From: Clostridia bacterium
GTDB lineage: Bacteria > Bacillota > Clostridia > Oscillospirales > CAG-272
Length of the DNA: 35,926 bases
Reading direction: 5' to 3'
Assembly (NCBI GenBank): GCA_017621085.1
Contig: JAGATW010000061.1
Coordinates: 1-35,926, forward strand
Under the pieces are notes generated by a model that saw only the letters and a list, made by a program, of their open reading frames with translations, had not been told where the DNA came from and did not search any database. Of the stretch, positions 14,228 through 22,679 are shown one piece after another (position 1 is the first letter of the stretch; the number at the start of each line of letters is the position of its first letter). The position numbers and the translations under genes were made by a program.

Positions 14228-14848
14228 ATGAGAGAATCTGTAGTGAAAAAACTTAGCTTGATTATTGCTATTATCGTTGTTTTAAATACCTTGATTGCTT
14301 GTGGCAACTCTGAAACAGATATAAACGATGTTGACGGTCAAAGCAACAATACCGATTATGAATGCGTAGAAGGCGGTTTTTCAAACAGTTGTTTAACGGC
14401 GTGGACGTGTTTATTTTGTGCGTATAAGCTTGACGACAGCAGTTATCAAAAGGACGAGGATGTAAATTTTACATTGTATTTTGGCGCAGCTGATGAAAGG
14501 CATTTCAGCTTTGGTGCTGAAGAAGGAAAAGCGCCGGTTTGTGTTAGAATTGTAAATGGTGAAACCAATGAAAAAGTTATATTACATGAATTTGATATAG
14601 ATGAATTGTTTACGAAAAAGTATTTAGTTGATTACGATGACAATGCCGACAAATTTGTTTTTAATCACAGTGAACAAATTACATTACCGAAGGAAATGCT
14701 CACAGAAGATAAGGGCAGTGTACATATTCAAATAGAACATATTTCTGATGAGGATATGGATACATTCGAATATGGATGCTCATCAGCAGCATTCTTCTAC
14801 TTAAAAAAGGACGATAATATCATTTTTTCAACTAAGGAGTTCAAATAA
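14228..14848 (+). CDS. Small lipoprotein of unknown function
   Basis: A 206-residue exported protein. The signal MRESVVKKLSLIIAIIVVL ends in the lipobox LIAC with Cys25 lipidated. After a Ser/Asp/Asn-rich linker the mature part has a CLTAWTCLFCAY stretch (three close cysteines) and an acidic beta-rich domain (FTLYFGAADERHFSFG, VCVRIVNGETNEK, VHIQIEHISDED) that suggests an immunoglobulin-like extracellular fold. ATG 14228 gives a normal signal length and has a weak AAAGAAG ahead of it; in-frame ATG 14201 would add nine residues but has no ribosome binding site. It stands alone with a strong terminator downstream. No family recognised. Confidence 0.72.
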   Translation: MRESVVKKLSLIIAIIVVLNTLIACGNSETDINDVDGQSNNTDYECVEGGFSNSCLTAWTCLFCAYKLDDSSYQKDEDVNFTLYFGAADERHFSFGAEEGKAPVCVRIVNGETNEKVILHEFDIDELFTKKYLVDYDDNADKFVFNHSEQITLPKEMLTEDKGSVHIQIEHISDEDMDTFEYGCSSAAFFYLKKDDNIIFSTKEFK

Positions 14849-14875
14849 CAGCAAATAGCGAGTAGCCATATAAAC

Positions 14876-14912
14876 AAAAAACAGAATTTCCAAAACGGAA
14901 ATTCTGTTTTTT
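14876..14912. terminator. Bidirectional terminator between lipoprotein gene and acp
   Basis: A perfect 16-base-pair stem: A6-CAGAATTTCC pairs with GGAAATTCTG-T6 over a 5-base loop. It serves both convergent genes. Confidence 0.92.
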
Positions 14913-14932
14913 AGTATGTTTAATTAAAGTAA

Positions 14933-15160
14933 TTACTGTACGTTAGCCTCAAGATACTCAACAACATCGCCAACAGTGATGAACTTGTGAATATCGTCCT
15001 CGCTAAATTCAATGCTGAATTCGTCCTCGCAAAGAAGAACAAGGTCAGCAAGCTCAAGTGAGTTAATGCCAAGGTCATTTGTAAGCTCTGCGTTCATTGA
15101 GATGTCGTCTGGGTTAAGGGAAAGCTCTTCAACTAAGATATTCTTTAATTTCTCAAACAT
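14933..15160 (-). CDS. acpP: Acyl carrier protein (NSL variant)
   Basis: A 75-residue acidic helical carrier that holds growing acyl chains on a phosphopantetheine arm for fatty acid or related synthesis. The attachment serine lies in LGINSLELADL; the usual DSL is NSL here, while the surrounding helix LVLLCEDEFSIEFSEDDI fits the family. AGGAGA precedes ATG 15160. A perfect-consensus promoter at 15227-15255 indicates high expression, as expected for ACP. No fatty acid synthesis genes are adjacent (the neighbour is a recombinase), so it could be a second, specialised ACP rather than the main FAS carrier. Family certain; dedicated pathway uncertain. Confidence 0.92.
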   Translation of the reverse strand: MFEKLKNILVEELSLNPDDISMNAELTNDLGINSLELADLVLLCEDEFSIEFSEDDIHKFITVGDVVEYLEANVQ

Positions 15161-15226
15161 GGTTTATTTCTCCTAAAAAATAAATTTTGAAACACCAAAA
15201 AATGCTTCTTGGCGATTGCCTTTATA

Positions 15227-15255
15227 ATTATATAGATTTTACGTCTATCTGTCAA
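15227..15255 (-). promoter_or_regulatory. Perfect-consensus promoter of acpP
   Basis: Minus strand: TTGACA (15250-15255), 17 bases, TATAAT (15227-15232), about 67 bases before the acpP start. An inverted repeat begins directly upstream of the -35. Confidence 0.8.
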
Positions 15256-15314
15256 TAGTGAATTTAAACAAAAACGAAGCTCGAATTTTGTAAAAAATGC
15301 ACAAAAATTCACTA
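15256..15314. repeat. 10-bp inverted repeat between xer-type gene and acpP promoter
   Basis: TAGTGAATTT (15256-15265) and AAATTCACTA (15305-15314) are perfect inverted arms 39 bases apart, with an inner imperfect palindrome around CGAAGCTCG. It abuts the acpP -35 and lies just after the recombinase gene, so it may be an operator, a terminator or a recombination site. Confidence 0.4.
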
Positions 15315-15335
15315 AGGATGTTGACAATATAAAAA

Positions 15336-16349
15336 TTATTCCTCTGTTTTCTTGCTCTTTATATTGGCAAGAGGGTTGTTATTTATAGCATCCTGCATAC
15401 CCTTATTTGATACATGAGTGTATATTTGAGTAGTGTTTAATTGCTCATGACCTAATATTTCCTTAAGCACACGCACATCAACATTTCCCGTTTGATACAT
15501 AAGGGTTGCTGCTGTGTGTCTTAGCTTATGTGTTGAGTAATGCTTATAGTCAAGACCTGCTAAGGAAAGATATTTGTAAACAAGCCATTGTACGGTTTTG
15601 TTGCTTATTCTGTTATACTGCTTACTTATGAAGAGTGCATTTGTATTTATCTTTTTATATTTTTCGTCACGTCTTATAGGTAAATACTTGTTAAGGGCAT
15701 CACGGCAAGCATCGTTTAAGTAAACAATTCTTTCCTTGTTACCCTTACCTATAACACGCAAGGAACGTAAATCTCTGTCAAGGTCACTAAGACTAATTCC
15801 GCAAAGCTCAGATAAACGCATACCGCAGTTTAAAAACAGAGTAACAATTGCATAATCTCTTTCCTTGAATTTAGATTCAGTATCATTTTCAATAGCCTCT
15901 AAAAGAGCAATACTTTCATTTAAAGATAAATGCTTAGGTAGTGTTTGCTTTTTTTTAGGGCCTTCTACATCAATTGCAGGGTTTTTGTCCAATATTCGCT
16001 TTTTTTGGCAAATATACTTGTAAAAGGACTTAATGGCAGAAAGCTTTCTTGACCTTGCACAAGTGCCATTTCTTCTTTCATTGGATACATAAAAGAAAAA
16101 GTCATAAATTTCCTCTGTACTGACAGAGCAAATAAATTCAGTATCAAGCCTTGAAATATCAAGCTTTTCAAAAAATTCTGAAAAAAGAGCAATACTGTTT
16201 CTCTTAGCGTATATGTACTTAAAGAAAAGGCGAAGGTCGGAAAGATATTCATCAACCGTTTTAGATGAGCATGACTGTATAGTTAGCTTATACTGTGCAA
16301 ATTCTCTTACCAATGGTGGCATAGAGTCAATGGGAAACTTATTTTGCAT
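15336..16349 (-). CDS. Tyrosine recombinase, XerC/XerD type
   Basis: A 337-residue site-specific recombinase that would cut and rejoin DNA, typically at dif to resolve chromosome dimers. Residues about 10-125 form the SAM-like core-binding domain; the catalytic domain follows. Catalytic residues are visible: Arg178 in CGMRLSEL, a lysine in VIGKGNKER, His274 and Arg277 in HKLRHTAATLM, His301 in LGHEQLNTTQ and nucleophile Tyr310 in IYTHV. AAGGAGG precedes ATG 16349. It is slightly longer than typical Xer proteins (about 300). No phage, integron or transposon genes are adjacent, so a chromosomal Xer role is more likely than a mobile-element integrase. No convincing dif site was found nearby. Confidence 0.9.
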   Translation of the reverse strand: MQNKFPIDSMPPLVREFAQYKLTIQSCSSKTVDEYLSDLRLFFKYIYAKRNSIALFSEFFEKLDISRLDTEFICSVSTEEIYDFFFYVSNERRNGTCARSRKLSAIKSFYKYICQKKRILDKNPAIDVEGPKKKQTLPKHLSLNESIALLEAIENDTESKFKERDYAIVTLFLNCGMRLSELCGISLSDLDRDLRSLRVIGKGNKERIVYLNDACRDALNKYLPIRRDEKYKKINTNALFISKQYNRISNKTVQWLVYKYLSLAGLDYKHYSTHKLRHTAATLMYQTGNVDVRVLKEILGHEQLNTTQIYTHVSNKGMQDAINNNPLANIKSKKTEE

Positions 16350-16432
16350 ATCAACCTCCTTATTTTGTATAATTACATTGTATCATATATTATTCGATTT
16401 TTGTATCAAAAATATAAATTTTTTAAAATATA

Positions 16433-16461
16433 TTGCATTTTTAACTTTTAACTTATATAAT
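16433..16461 (+). promoter_or_regulatory. Sigma-A-like promoter of the membrane protein gene
   Basis: TTGCAT (16433-16438), 17 bases, TATAAT (16456-16461), 33 bases before the start at 16495. Confidence 0.7.
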
Positions 16462-16494
16462 ATATATGTACAAAAAAGAGAAAAGGAACAAAAA

Positions 16495-17079
16495 ATGATA
16501 AAATATATAAAAGAAAACCTTGACAGCATATTTAAGCTTTTCATCAACCATATGGGTATGATGATATTTAGCTTAGTGGTGCTGCTTACCTCAAAGCTGA
16601 TTTCCTCAAAAATGAACAACAATGCCATATTTTACATAATGGGCGCAATATCTGTGCTTATGTATTTTTCCTTAATTTACACAGCAATGTGGGAAAAGGG
16701 CGCACAGGACAAAATCAAAATAGATGGTGGCAGATTAAACAAGAATATATTTAGTGGCTTGTATTTTTACTTAATTGCAAATGCTATTGCGATTTTTGCA
16801 GGAGTAGTTGCCCTGATATTTTCATTTTTTATTACAAAGGAAGCATCCTTTGTAAATGATGTGTATGCAGTGTTTAGGTTAATTTCCCACTATTATAATG
16901 GTATGTATATGTGGATTACCCAGCTTAATTTTGCAAGTCCTGTAATACATTCACTTATCTATATAGCAGTAATTATTCCCGGTACTCTTGTAGCATTTGT
17001 GTCATACATTTTAGGCGTTAAGGGCTTTAAGTGTATTTTCCCCGAGCCAAAAAGGGACCATAACAGAAGAGTAAGATAA
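16495..17079 (+). CDS. Polytopic membrane protein of unknown function
   Basis: A 194-residue protein with about four to five hydrophobic segments: residues 15-38 (MGMMIFSLVVLLTSKLI region), 43-65, 85-112 and 150-175. It ends in a short basic tail (PEPKRDHNRRVR), probably cytoplasmic. Start ATG 16495 is chosen because AAAAGGAAC and a good promoter lie just upstream; the open frame extends back into the recombinase gene but that extension overlaps coding DNA on the other strand. It is a single-gene unit ended by a bidirectional terminator. No family motif recognised. Confidence 0.75.
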   Translation: MIKYIKENLDSIFKLFINHMGMMIFSLVVLLTSKLISSKMNNNAIFYIMGAISVLMYFSLIYTAMWEKGAQDKIKIDGGRLNKNIFSGLYFYLIANAIAIFAGVVALIFSFFITKEASFVNDVYAVFRLISHYYNGMYMWITQLNFASPVIHSLIYIAVIIPGTLVAFVSYILGVKGFKCIFPEPKRDHNRRVR

Positions 17080-17083
17080 TCAA

Positions 17084-17120
17084 AAATAAAACGCCTTCAC
17101 AGAAAAAGGCGTTTTTATTT
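17084..17120. terminator. Bidirectional terminator between membrane protein and PAP2 genes
   Basis: AAAACGCCTT and AAGGCGTTTT pair over a short loop, extended by further A/T pairs, with T runs on both sides. Confidence 0.88.
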
Positions 17121-18064
17121 TACTTATTTTTAACTCTCTTGCTTTCAATCTTATCTTCAAGCCTTTTAAATAGCTTAAAGGTAAGAGGGTAAATAACAAC
17201 AGCGAAAATAACAATAAGCGCATAGCGTATAGCTCTTGCTACGGTGTTAGCAGGCAAAAGTGATTCCAAGGGAAGCTTTAGTAGCTCCTTTAACAAAACA
17301 ACTATAATAAGACCAATAACGCATTTAAACACTTGTGTGTACCATTTGCCCTTAACATCAAAGCGTACAAAGCGCTTTTCAATAGGGTAGGAAATAAGCA
17401 TACCTATTAGCGCACCGAAAAGAGTATATGCGTTTTTAAGTCCGGACTCGTAGTTGTGTGCATCAATGTCAGATGGAAACTTGTATAGCTCAACAAACAA
17501 AAGATAGCTTAAAGAAAGAAGTGTCATAAAGCCTAAGAATATATACATTACATATTCCTTTTTTTTGGCTAACTTAAAAACAGGACGAAGTCCAAAAATA
17601 AGCAAAAGAGCAATAAGCACAGAAACCCCAACATCAAGAGGAGTATGCACGCCTAAATACATACGAGAAAAGGGAACAAGAACGCAAAGAACAATACAAA
17701 AAATTCTTAGCCATTTCTTTTTTGTAAAAAATGCAATTCCACCAAATGTACCAACCGAGCTTTGCGTGTGTCCTGAAGGAAAGGAGTAGCCTGTTGCTTC
17801 CTCTATTGCTCCATCAACAGGTGAAAAATTAGAGTCTAACACCCAAGGACGTGGAATTCTGAAAATCAGCTTTAAAAACTGATTTATTGTAGTACCAACA
17901 AATCCGACGGAAAGAATATAGTAGCCCTCAGTCTTAGAAACGCACCAAAAAATAATAACAGCAACAGCCAAAAACGCAATTTCCTCACCTAAAGCTGTAA
18001 CAATTAAAAACAAAAAGTCAAGAAAGCCACAGCGTATGCTTTCAAGAAAATACAAAAATCCCAT
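17120..18064 (-). CDS. PAP2-family membrane phosphatase
   Basis: A 314-residue integral membrane phosphatase, probably acting on lipid phosphates such as undecaprenyl pyrophosphate or phosphatidic acid. All three PAP2 motifs are present: KLIFRIPRP, FPSGHTQ and SRMYLGVHTPLDV, with the catalytic histidines in the second and third. Several hydrophobic segments follow (about 155-300), making it longer than minimal PAP2 enzymes; the C-terminal half may be an extra membrane domain. GGGGGA precedes ATG 18064, and a perfect-consensus promoter lies at 18094-18122. Monocistronic and divergent from the IIC permease gene. Substrate not determinable. Confidence 0.92.
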   Translation of the reverse strand: MGFLYFLESIRCGFLDFLFLIVTALGEEIAFLAVAVIIFWCVSKTEGYYILSVGFVGTTINQFLKLIFRIPRPWVLDSNFSPVDGAIEEATGYSFPSGHTQSSVGTFGGIAFFTKKKWLRIFCIVLCVLVPFSRMYLGVHTPLDVGVSVLIALLLIFGLRPVFKLAKKKEYVMYIFLGFMTLLSLSYLLFVELYKFPSDIDAHNYESGLKNAYTLFGALIGMLISYPIEKRFVRFDVKGKWYTQVFKCVIGLIIVVLLKELLKLPLESLLPANTVARAIRYALIVIFAVVIYPLTFKLFKRLEDKIESKRVKNK

Positions 18065-18093
18065 AAAATCCCCCTTAAATCAATCCTAAAGTA

Positions 18094-18122
18094 ATTATAT
18101 ATTTTTTTCAAATTTTTGTCAA
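18094..18122 (-). promoter_or_regulatory. Perfect-consensus promoter of the PAP2 gene
   Basis: Minus strand: TTGACA (18117-18122), 17 bases, TATAAT (18094-18099). It is back-to-back with the promoter at 18131-18159. Confidence 0.8.
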
Positions 18123-18130
18123 GCAAGGTG

Positions 18131-18159
18131 TTGAATTTTGCATATTTGTGTGCTATTAT
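18131..18159 (+). promoter_or_regulatory. Promoter of the IIC permease-rhamnosidase operon
   Basis: TTGAAT (18131-18136), 17 bases, TATTAT (18154-18159), 44 bases before the start at 18204. Its -35 is 8 bases from that of the divergent PAP2 promoter. Confidence 0.6.
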
Positions 18160-18203
18160 TGAAGTTAAATAAAAAATTTGCTTTTTGCACAAGGAGAAGA
18201 AAA

Positions 18204-19322
18204 ATGAAAAAGGTTAAGGAATATTTAAAAAAGTATTTTGTAACCGCAATGGGCGCTATGGCACAGGGCTTGTTTGCCACACTTTTAATTGGCACAATCC
18301 TTAAAACCATCGGTCAGTACACAGGACTTGCGTTTTTAATGGACATAGCAGGGTACGCACAGGGTGCTACAGGTATGGCAATTGGCGTTGCTATTGCAAT
18401 TTCATTAAAATCTGATTTGCTTGTTGTTCTTTCAAGCGCAGTTGTTGGCGCTATGGGTAATGCCATAGGTGCAATAATCAATGACGGTGCTATTGTAGGA
18501 TGGGCAAAGGGTGCTAAAATAGACCCAAGTGACGTATTTTACAGTGCAGGACCTGCAGGTGCATTTTTTGCAGTAATTATCGCTTGTGAGGTTGCAAAAT
18601 TTGTTTCTAAGAAAACAAAGGTAGATATTCTTGTAACCCCTGTTGTAACTCTTTTGGTAGGCTTTGGCGCATCTTGGCTCTTATGCCCAATTGTAGCTTA
18701 TATTATGTATTATTTAGGTGTGTTTGTATCTCTTGCAACAACCTTCCAACCACTTATAATGGGTATTATCGTTTCAGTAGTTGTAGGTATGATTCTTACA
18801 TTACCAATTTCAAGCGCAGCAATTTGCGCAATGATTTTTTCACCCTCTGCATACCTTGTTGCAATATCAAACGGTACAGAGGAAGGCTTCCTTTTAGCAG
18901 GTGGTGCAGCAGTTGTCGGCTGCTGCGCTCAAATGGTAGGCTTTGCCGCAATGAGCTTTAAGGAAAACGGAGTAGGTGGACTAATCTCCCAGGGCTTAGG
19001 TACAAGCATGCTTCAAATGGGTAATATATGTAAAAACCCAAGAATATGGATTCCACCAACAGTAGCAGGAGCTATTTGCGGACCACTCTCAACACTTATT
19101 TTTAAGCTTAAGTGTCAGGGCGTATCTGCCGGTATGGGTACTTGTGGCTTGGTAGGACCTATTGGCGTAATTACCGAGCCAAACCAAAATCCTGCATTAA
19201 TGTGGACAGGACTTATACTTTTATGTATAATCTTGCCTGCTGTAATTTCCGTGCTTTTAACTATTCTTTTCAAAAGGCTTGGCTGGGTTAAGGAAGGCGA
19301 CTTAACTCTTGAGGATAAGTAA
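18204..19322 (+). CDS. PTS_EIIC_2-type membrane permease
   Basis: A 372-residue polytopic membrane protein of the EIIC_2 group (annotated as PTS sugar transporter subunit IIC). Family-typical blocks are AMGAMAQGLFATLLIGTIL at the start, GAMGNAIGAIIN, SAGPAGAFFA, ISSAAICAMIF and GMGTCGLVGPIGVI near the end. About ten hydrophobic segments are seen. No IIA, IIB or HPr genes lie nearby, so it either borrows them or is not phosphotransferase-coupled. ATG 18204 follows AAGGAG; an upstream in-frame start lacks this. Its stop codon abuts the start of the rhamnosidase-like gene with no gap, suggesting that it imports the product or substrate of that enzyme. Confidence 0.88.
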   Translation: MKKVKEYLKKYFVTAMGAMAQGLFATLLIGTILKTIGQYTGLAFLMDIAGYAQGATGMAIGVAIAISLKSDLLVVLSSAVVGAMGNAIGAIINDGAIVGWAKGAKIDPSDVFYSAGPAGAFFAVIIACEVAKFVSKKTKVDILVTPVVTLLVGFGASWLLCPIVAYIMYYLGVFVSLATTFQPLIMGIIVSVVVGMILTLPISSAAICAMIFSPSAYLVAISNGTEEGFLLAGGAAVVGCCAQMVGFAAMSFKENGVGGLISQGLGTSMLQMGNICKNPRIWIPPTVAGAICGPLSTLIFKLKCQGVSAGMGTCGLVGPIGVITEPNQNPALMWTGLILLCIILPAVISVLLTILFKRLGWVKEGDLTLEDK

Positions 19323-21398
19323 ATGAGAAAAAACAGTAAATTTATTTGGCTAAATGACTGTAAGGACAATAAGTTTTGTATAGCAGAGTTTACAAAGGAA
19401 ATTGAAACAAGCTCCAAAATTAAAATAGAAATCAGCGCAAATTCAAGATATTTGCTCTTTGTCAATGACGAATACATTGGCAGAGGACCTACAAGCGTAG
19501 GCGGTGACTTTTTAGATGGCAAAATTGATGAGTCCTATTACGAGGAATATGAGGTTAACAAAACAGGTAAGCTTAAAATAAGTGCCTTAGTTACCTCCTG
19601 TCCAACAGCCTTGAATGAATATGATTTTGGCTTTTCGGGTCTTTACATAAGAATTATAAACGAGGAAAACCAAGAATGGCAAGGCAATGAGGAGTGGAAC
19701 GCGCGTATTCTTAGTGAGCGAACAGATGTATTATATACAGACTACCAAATTAAGGAAAACCCATTTACTAAGGCATCCTTTAGTGGCACTCTTGATTTAA
19801 TTAAGTCATCTTTAAGTCACTTGCAGGAGGACACAATCTACCCACAGAATTATGACAAAATTGTAGTTGATTGTGGAAAAACCATCACCACGTGTCTGTT
19901 TTTTGACAAAATTTATTCAGCCTATCCACAAATTTCCGTAAAATGCGACGGAAAATGCACCCTTAAAATGACAAGCACCGAGGAAGGCAAAGCAGGTCGA
20001 ATAGAGGAAACAATAATATTCGACAAAAATAAAACCCACCTCTGCCCAAGAATGAGGAGCGTAGGTCAAATTGAGCTTGAAATTATAAACGAGGGTAAGG
20101 GTCAGGCAATAATAGATTTAAGCATTAAATATGTACGCTACCCCGTATATAACGAAGGGAAATTTAATTGCTCTGATGAGCTAATTAATAAAATTTATGA
20201 TGTTTGTATGCACACCCTTAAAATATGCAGACAAACAATTCATTTAGATTCCCCAACACACCAAGAGCCTCTTGCTTGTACAGGAGATTATTATATTCAA
20301 TCAATGATAGAGTATTTGTCCTTAGGTGACCCCACTTTATCAAGTCTTGATATAAAAAGAACTGCCAAGCTTTTAAAGGTACAAGATGGTCGTATATTCC
20401 ACACCACTTATAGCCTAATGTATCCTTGGTGGGTTTATGACCATTATATGCACACGGGCGAAATTGACGTAATAGATTTAGAAGCACTTAAGCTTTTGCT
20501 AAATCGTTTTGATACCTATGTATCAAGTGAAAACGGCTTAGTAGAATACGCACCCGACTATATGTTTGTTGACTGGGTTGTGGCAAGTAGTGAAAACGAT
20601 AGCTTTTTGGACGGTGGCAAAATGATGTCCCACGGAAAAATGGAGGGCTTTAGCCTACATCACCCACCAAAAGCACTTGGTCAAAGTGTGCTTTGTATGT
20701 TTTATTACAATGCTCTTGTTAAATCATCACAAATTTACAAGGTGGTAAATTTGGAAAAAAATGCCGAGGAGTGTCTAAAAAAGGCAGAAAAATTAAAAGA
20801 AAGCATTAATAAATACTTGCTTGATAGCAATAAGGGCTTGTATGTAGGTGGCTTAAATACGGACAATTTGGTAGAGGAAAATCAATGGCTACCTAAAAAT
20901 ACAAAAATAGTGTACTACCTAAAGCAAGCAAATACCTTAGCTGTCCTTTTCGGTATTGCCCCTGTGGAATTACGAAAAGATATTCTAAAGTATGTATGCA
21001 CCAATCTAACCAAGTATGAAATGCAACCGTATTTCTATTATTTCTTGCTAAATGCGCTGTATTCGGAAAATATGCTTGAAGAATATGGCTTTGACCTAAT
21101 CAGACGTTACGAAAGCATAATTAATAAGTGCGATAAGGGTCTTTCCGAGGCTTGGGAAAATATGGATTGTGACTTTTCACACGCATGGGGTGCTGCCCCT
21201 GCTTACGTGCTTAAAAAAGCACTAAGCGGTATTGAAATTATTGAGCCATCATTTAAAAAAATCAAGCTTAGCCCCAAGCTTTTCAACCTTGAAAACGCCG
21301 AGCTTGAAATTTTAACCCCATATGGAAAAATAGAAATCCTTATGAAAAAGGGCAAGGACACAGTAATAAATGCCCCTTCGGAAATAGAAATCATATAA
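19323..21398 (+). CDS. Alpha-L-rhamnosidase-like glycoside hydrolase (GH78-type)
   Basis: A 691-residue protein with the layout of family 78 enzymes. N-terminal beta domains (about 1-270) carry a carbohydrate-binding start RYLLFVNDEYIGRGP. The (alpha/alpha)6 barrel (about 280-610) contains HLDSPTHQEPLACTGDYY and EAWENMDCDFSHAWGAAPAY. The C-terminal beta domain contains PSFKKIKLSPKL. It lacks a signal peptide, so it probably hydrolyses imported rhamnosides in the cytoplasm. ATG follows the permease stop directly; translation is probably coupled. The sugar specificity is uncertain because many GH78 and related GH106-like clan members remain uncharacterised. Ends with a strong bidirectional terminator. 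Confidence 0.85.
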   Translation: MRKNSKFIWLNDCKDNKFCIAEFTKEIETSSKIKIEISANSRYLLFVNDEYIGRGPTSVGGDFLDGKIDESYYEEYEVNKTGKLKISALVTSCPTALNEYDFGFSGLYIRIINEENQEWQGNEEWNARILSERTDVLYTDYQIKENPFTKASFSGTLDLIKSSLSHLQEDTIYPQNYDKIVVDCGKTITTCLFFDKIYSAYPQISVKCDGKCTLKMTSTEEGKAGRIEETIIFDKNKTHLCPRMRSVGQIELEIINEGKGQAIIDLSIKYVRYPVYNEGKFNCSDELINKIYDVCMHTLKICRQTIHLDSPTHQEPLACTGDYYIQSMIEYLSLGDPTLSSLDIKRTAKLLKVQDGRIFHTTYSLMYPWWVYDHYMHTGEIDVIDLEALKLLLNRFDTYVSSENGLVEYAPDYMFVDWVVASSENDSFLDGGKMMSHGKMEGFSLHHPPKALGQSVLCMFYYNALVKSSQIYKVVNLEKNAEECLKKAEKLKESINKYLLDSNKGLYVGGLNTDNLVEENQWLPKNTKIVYYLKQANTLAVLFGIAPVELRKDILKYVCTNLTKYEMQPYFYYFLLNALYSENMLEEYGFDLIRRYESIINKCDKGLSEAWENMDCDFSHAWGAAPAYVLKKALSGIEIIEPSFKKIKLSPKLFNLENAELEILTPYGKIEILMKKGKDTVINAPSEIEII

Positions 21399-21403
21399 AA
21401 AAT

Positions 21404-21438
21404 AAAATGTCAAGCTAAGTCATAGCTTGACATTTTTT
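21404..21438. terminator. Bidirectional terminator between rhamnosidase and MFS genes
   Basis: AAAATGTCAAGCTA and TAGCTTGACATTTT form a perfect 14-base-pair stem over AGTCA, with T runs in both directions. Confidence 0.92.
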
Positions 21439-21443
21439 ATCTT

Positions 21444-22646
21444 CTATTTCTTTGACTTTTTTCGTTTAATTAGCATGCTTGCGCAAATGATTGCAAGAAC
21501 AAGTGGGAATATTATGGAAACTGCAAAGCCTGCCTTTAAATTGTTATCAAACAGGGCAGATATCTGACCGGCTAAGGATGGACCGGCAAGACAGCCAAAG
21601 TCACCTGCTAAGGCAAGCAAGCCAAACATAAGAACTCCACCGTTTGGTATTTTGTCACTTGCCATACTATAGGAAGCAGGCCACATTATACCTGCGCCAA
21701 TTCCGCAAAGGGCGCAACCAAAGAGCGACAAAACAGGGAATGGGGACAATATTGTAATTAAGTATGAGGCTATGCAAACAATGGAAGAAATAAATATCCC
21801 CTTGGCAAGATTAATTTTTTCTGACATCTTTGCATAGAAAACTCTTGCAAGACCCATACAAATAGCAAACAGACAAGGACCTAACAAATCTGTTAACCAC
21901 TTTAAGTCGCTTCTGCCAATAGCAGTTTCAGCAAAGGCAGATGCCCATTGTGCCATTGCAAGCTCAGATGCTCCTGCACAAATCATCATAACAACAAGCA
22001 GCCAGAAAAGCTTATTTTTAAATAGGGAAATTAAACTTGACTTTTCGGTAGCTTCCTCTTCAAGAGTGTAAATTGGAACTCTTGTAAATAAAAGTAAACA
22101 GGCAAGAGGAACAATAGTCCAAGCAATAGCAATATAAATCCAATTTTCAAGTCCGAAAATTTGGAAGAAAATAGTTGAAATTAACACAACTCCCGCCTGA
22201 CCCCAGCAATAAAAGGAGTGCAAAAGGCTCATCATACCGCTTTTGTTTTTTGTAGGACAAGCTTCAACGATAGGGCTGATTAAAACCTCCATAATGCCAC
22301 CGCCTGCGCCACAAAGCATCATAGAAATAATAAGTGCTAAAAACTTATTTGTCATAACAGTTGGCAAAATAAACATAGCCACAAGACCCATAGTTGCAAA
22401 AACCGTTGCCAAAATTACAAGTGGTCTATAACCAACGCTTGGGGCGATTTTTGAAACAATAACGTCAACCACAAGCTCTATGATAATATTTGCAGTAATT
22501 AAAAAGCTAACCTGTGAAAGTGTAAGACCAAGCTCATCTTGAAAGAAAAGATAAAGCAAGGGTGGAAAGTTAAGCATAATAGCTTGGGTTATGTACCCTA
22601 AGCAAGAGGCAACAATTGTCGCCTTGTAATTGTTTTTGATAAGCAT
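21444..22646 (-). CDS. MFS transporter
   Basis: A 400-residue major facilitator superfamily permease with twelve predicted membrane helices, split by the charged central loop near residues 195-210 (YTLEEEATEKSSLI). MFS-type features are GAGGGIMEVLISPIVEA in helix 4/5 and the repeated small-residue helices AGDFGCLAGPSLAGQI near the end. The tail KRKKSKK is basic and cytoplasmic. It resembles sugar-type MFS proteins (fucose/glucose-permease-like layout), fitting the neighbouring glycan genes, but the substrate is unknown. ATG 22646 follows GAGGT. Its promoter contains a perfect palindrome at 22681-22703, so it is probably under a dedicated repressor. Confidence 0.9.
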   Translation of the reverse strand: MLIKNNYKATIVASCLGYITQAIMLNFPPLLYLFFQDELGLTLSQVSFLITANIIIELVVDVIVSKIAPSVGYRPLVILATVFATMGLVAMFILPTVMTNKFLALIISMMLCGAGGGIMEVLISPIVEACPTKNKSGMMSLLHSFYCWGQAGVVLISTIFFQIFGLENWIYIAIAWTIVPLACLLLFTRVPIYTLEEEATEKSSLISLFKNKLFWLLVVMMICAGASELAMAQWASAFAETAIGRSDLKWLTDLLGPCLFAICMGLARVFYAKMSEKINLAKGIFISSIVCIASYLITILSPFPVLSLFGCALCGIGAGIMWPASYSMASDKIPNGGVLMFGLLALAGDFGCLAGPSLAGQISALFDNNLKAGFAVSIIFPLVLAIICASMLIKRKKSKK

Positions 22647-22679
22647 AGTAAGACCTCGAAGTAATCAATATCAAGGTGC

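Noticed and set aside
15336-16349. Phage or transposon integrase marking a genomic island
   Set aside because: No excisionase, att-like direct repeats, tRNA target or phage genes are nearby; it looks like a chromosomal Xer-type recombinase.
16213-16494. N-terminal extension of the membrane protein gene into the recombinase gene
   Set aside because: It overlaps coding DNA on the opposite strand and lacks a ribosome binding site; ATG 16495 has both a promoter and a ribosome binding site.
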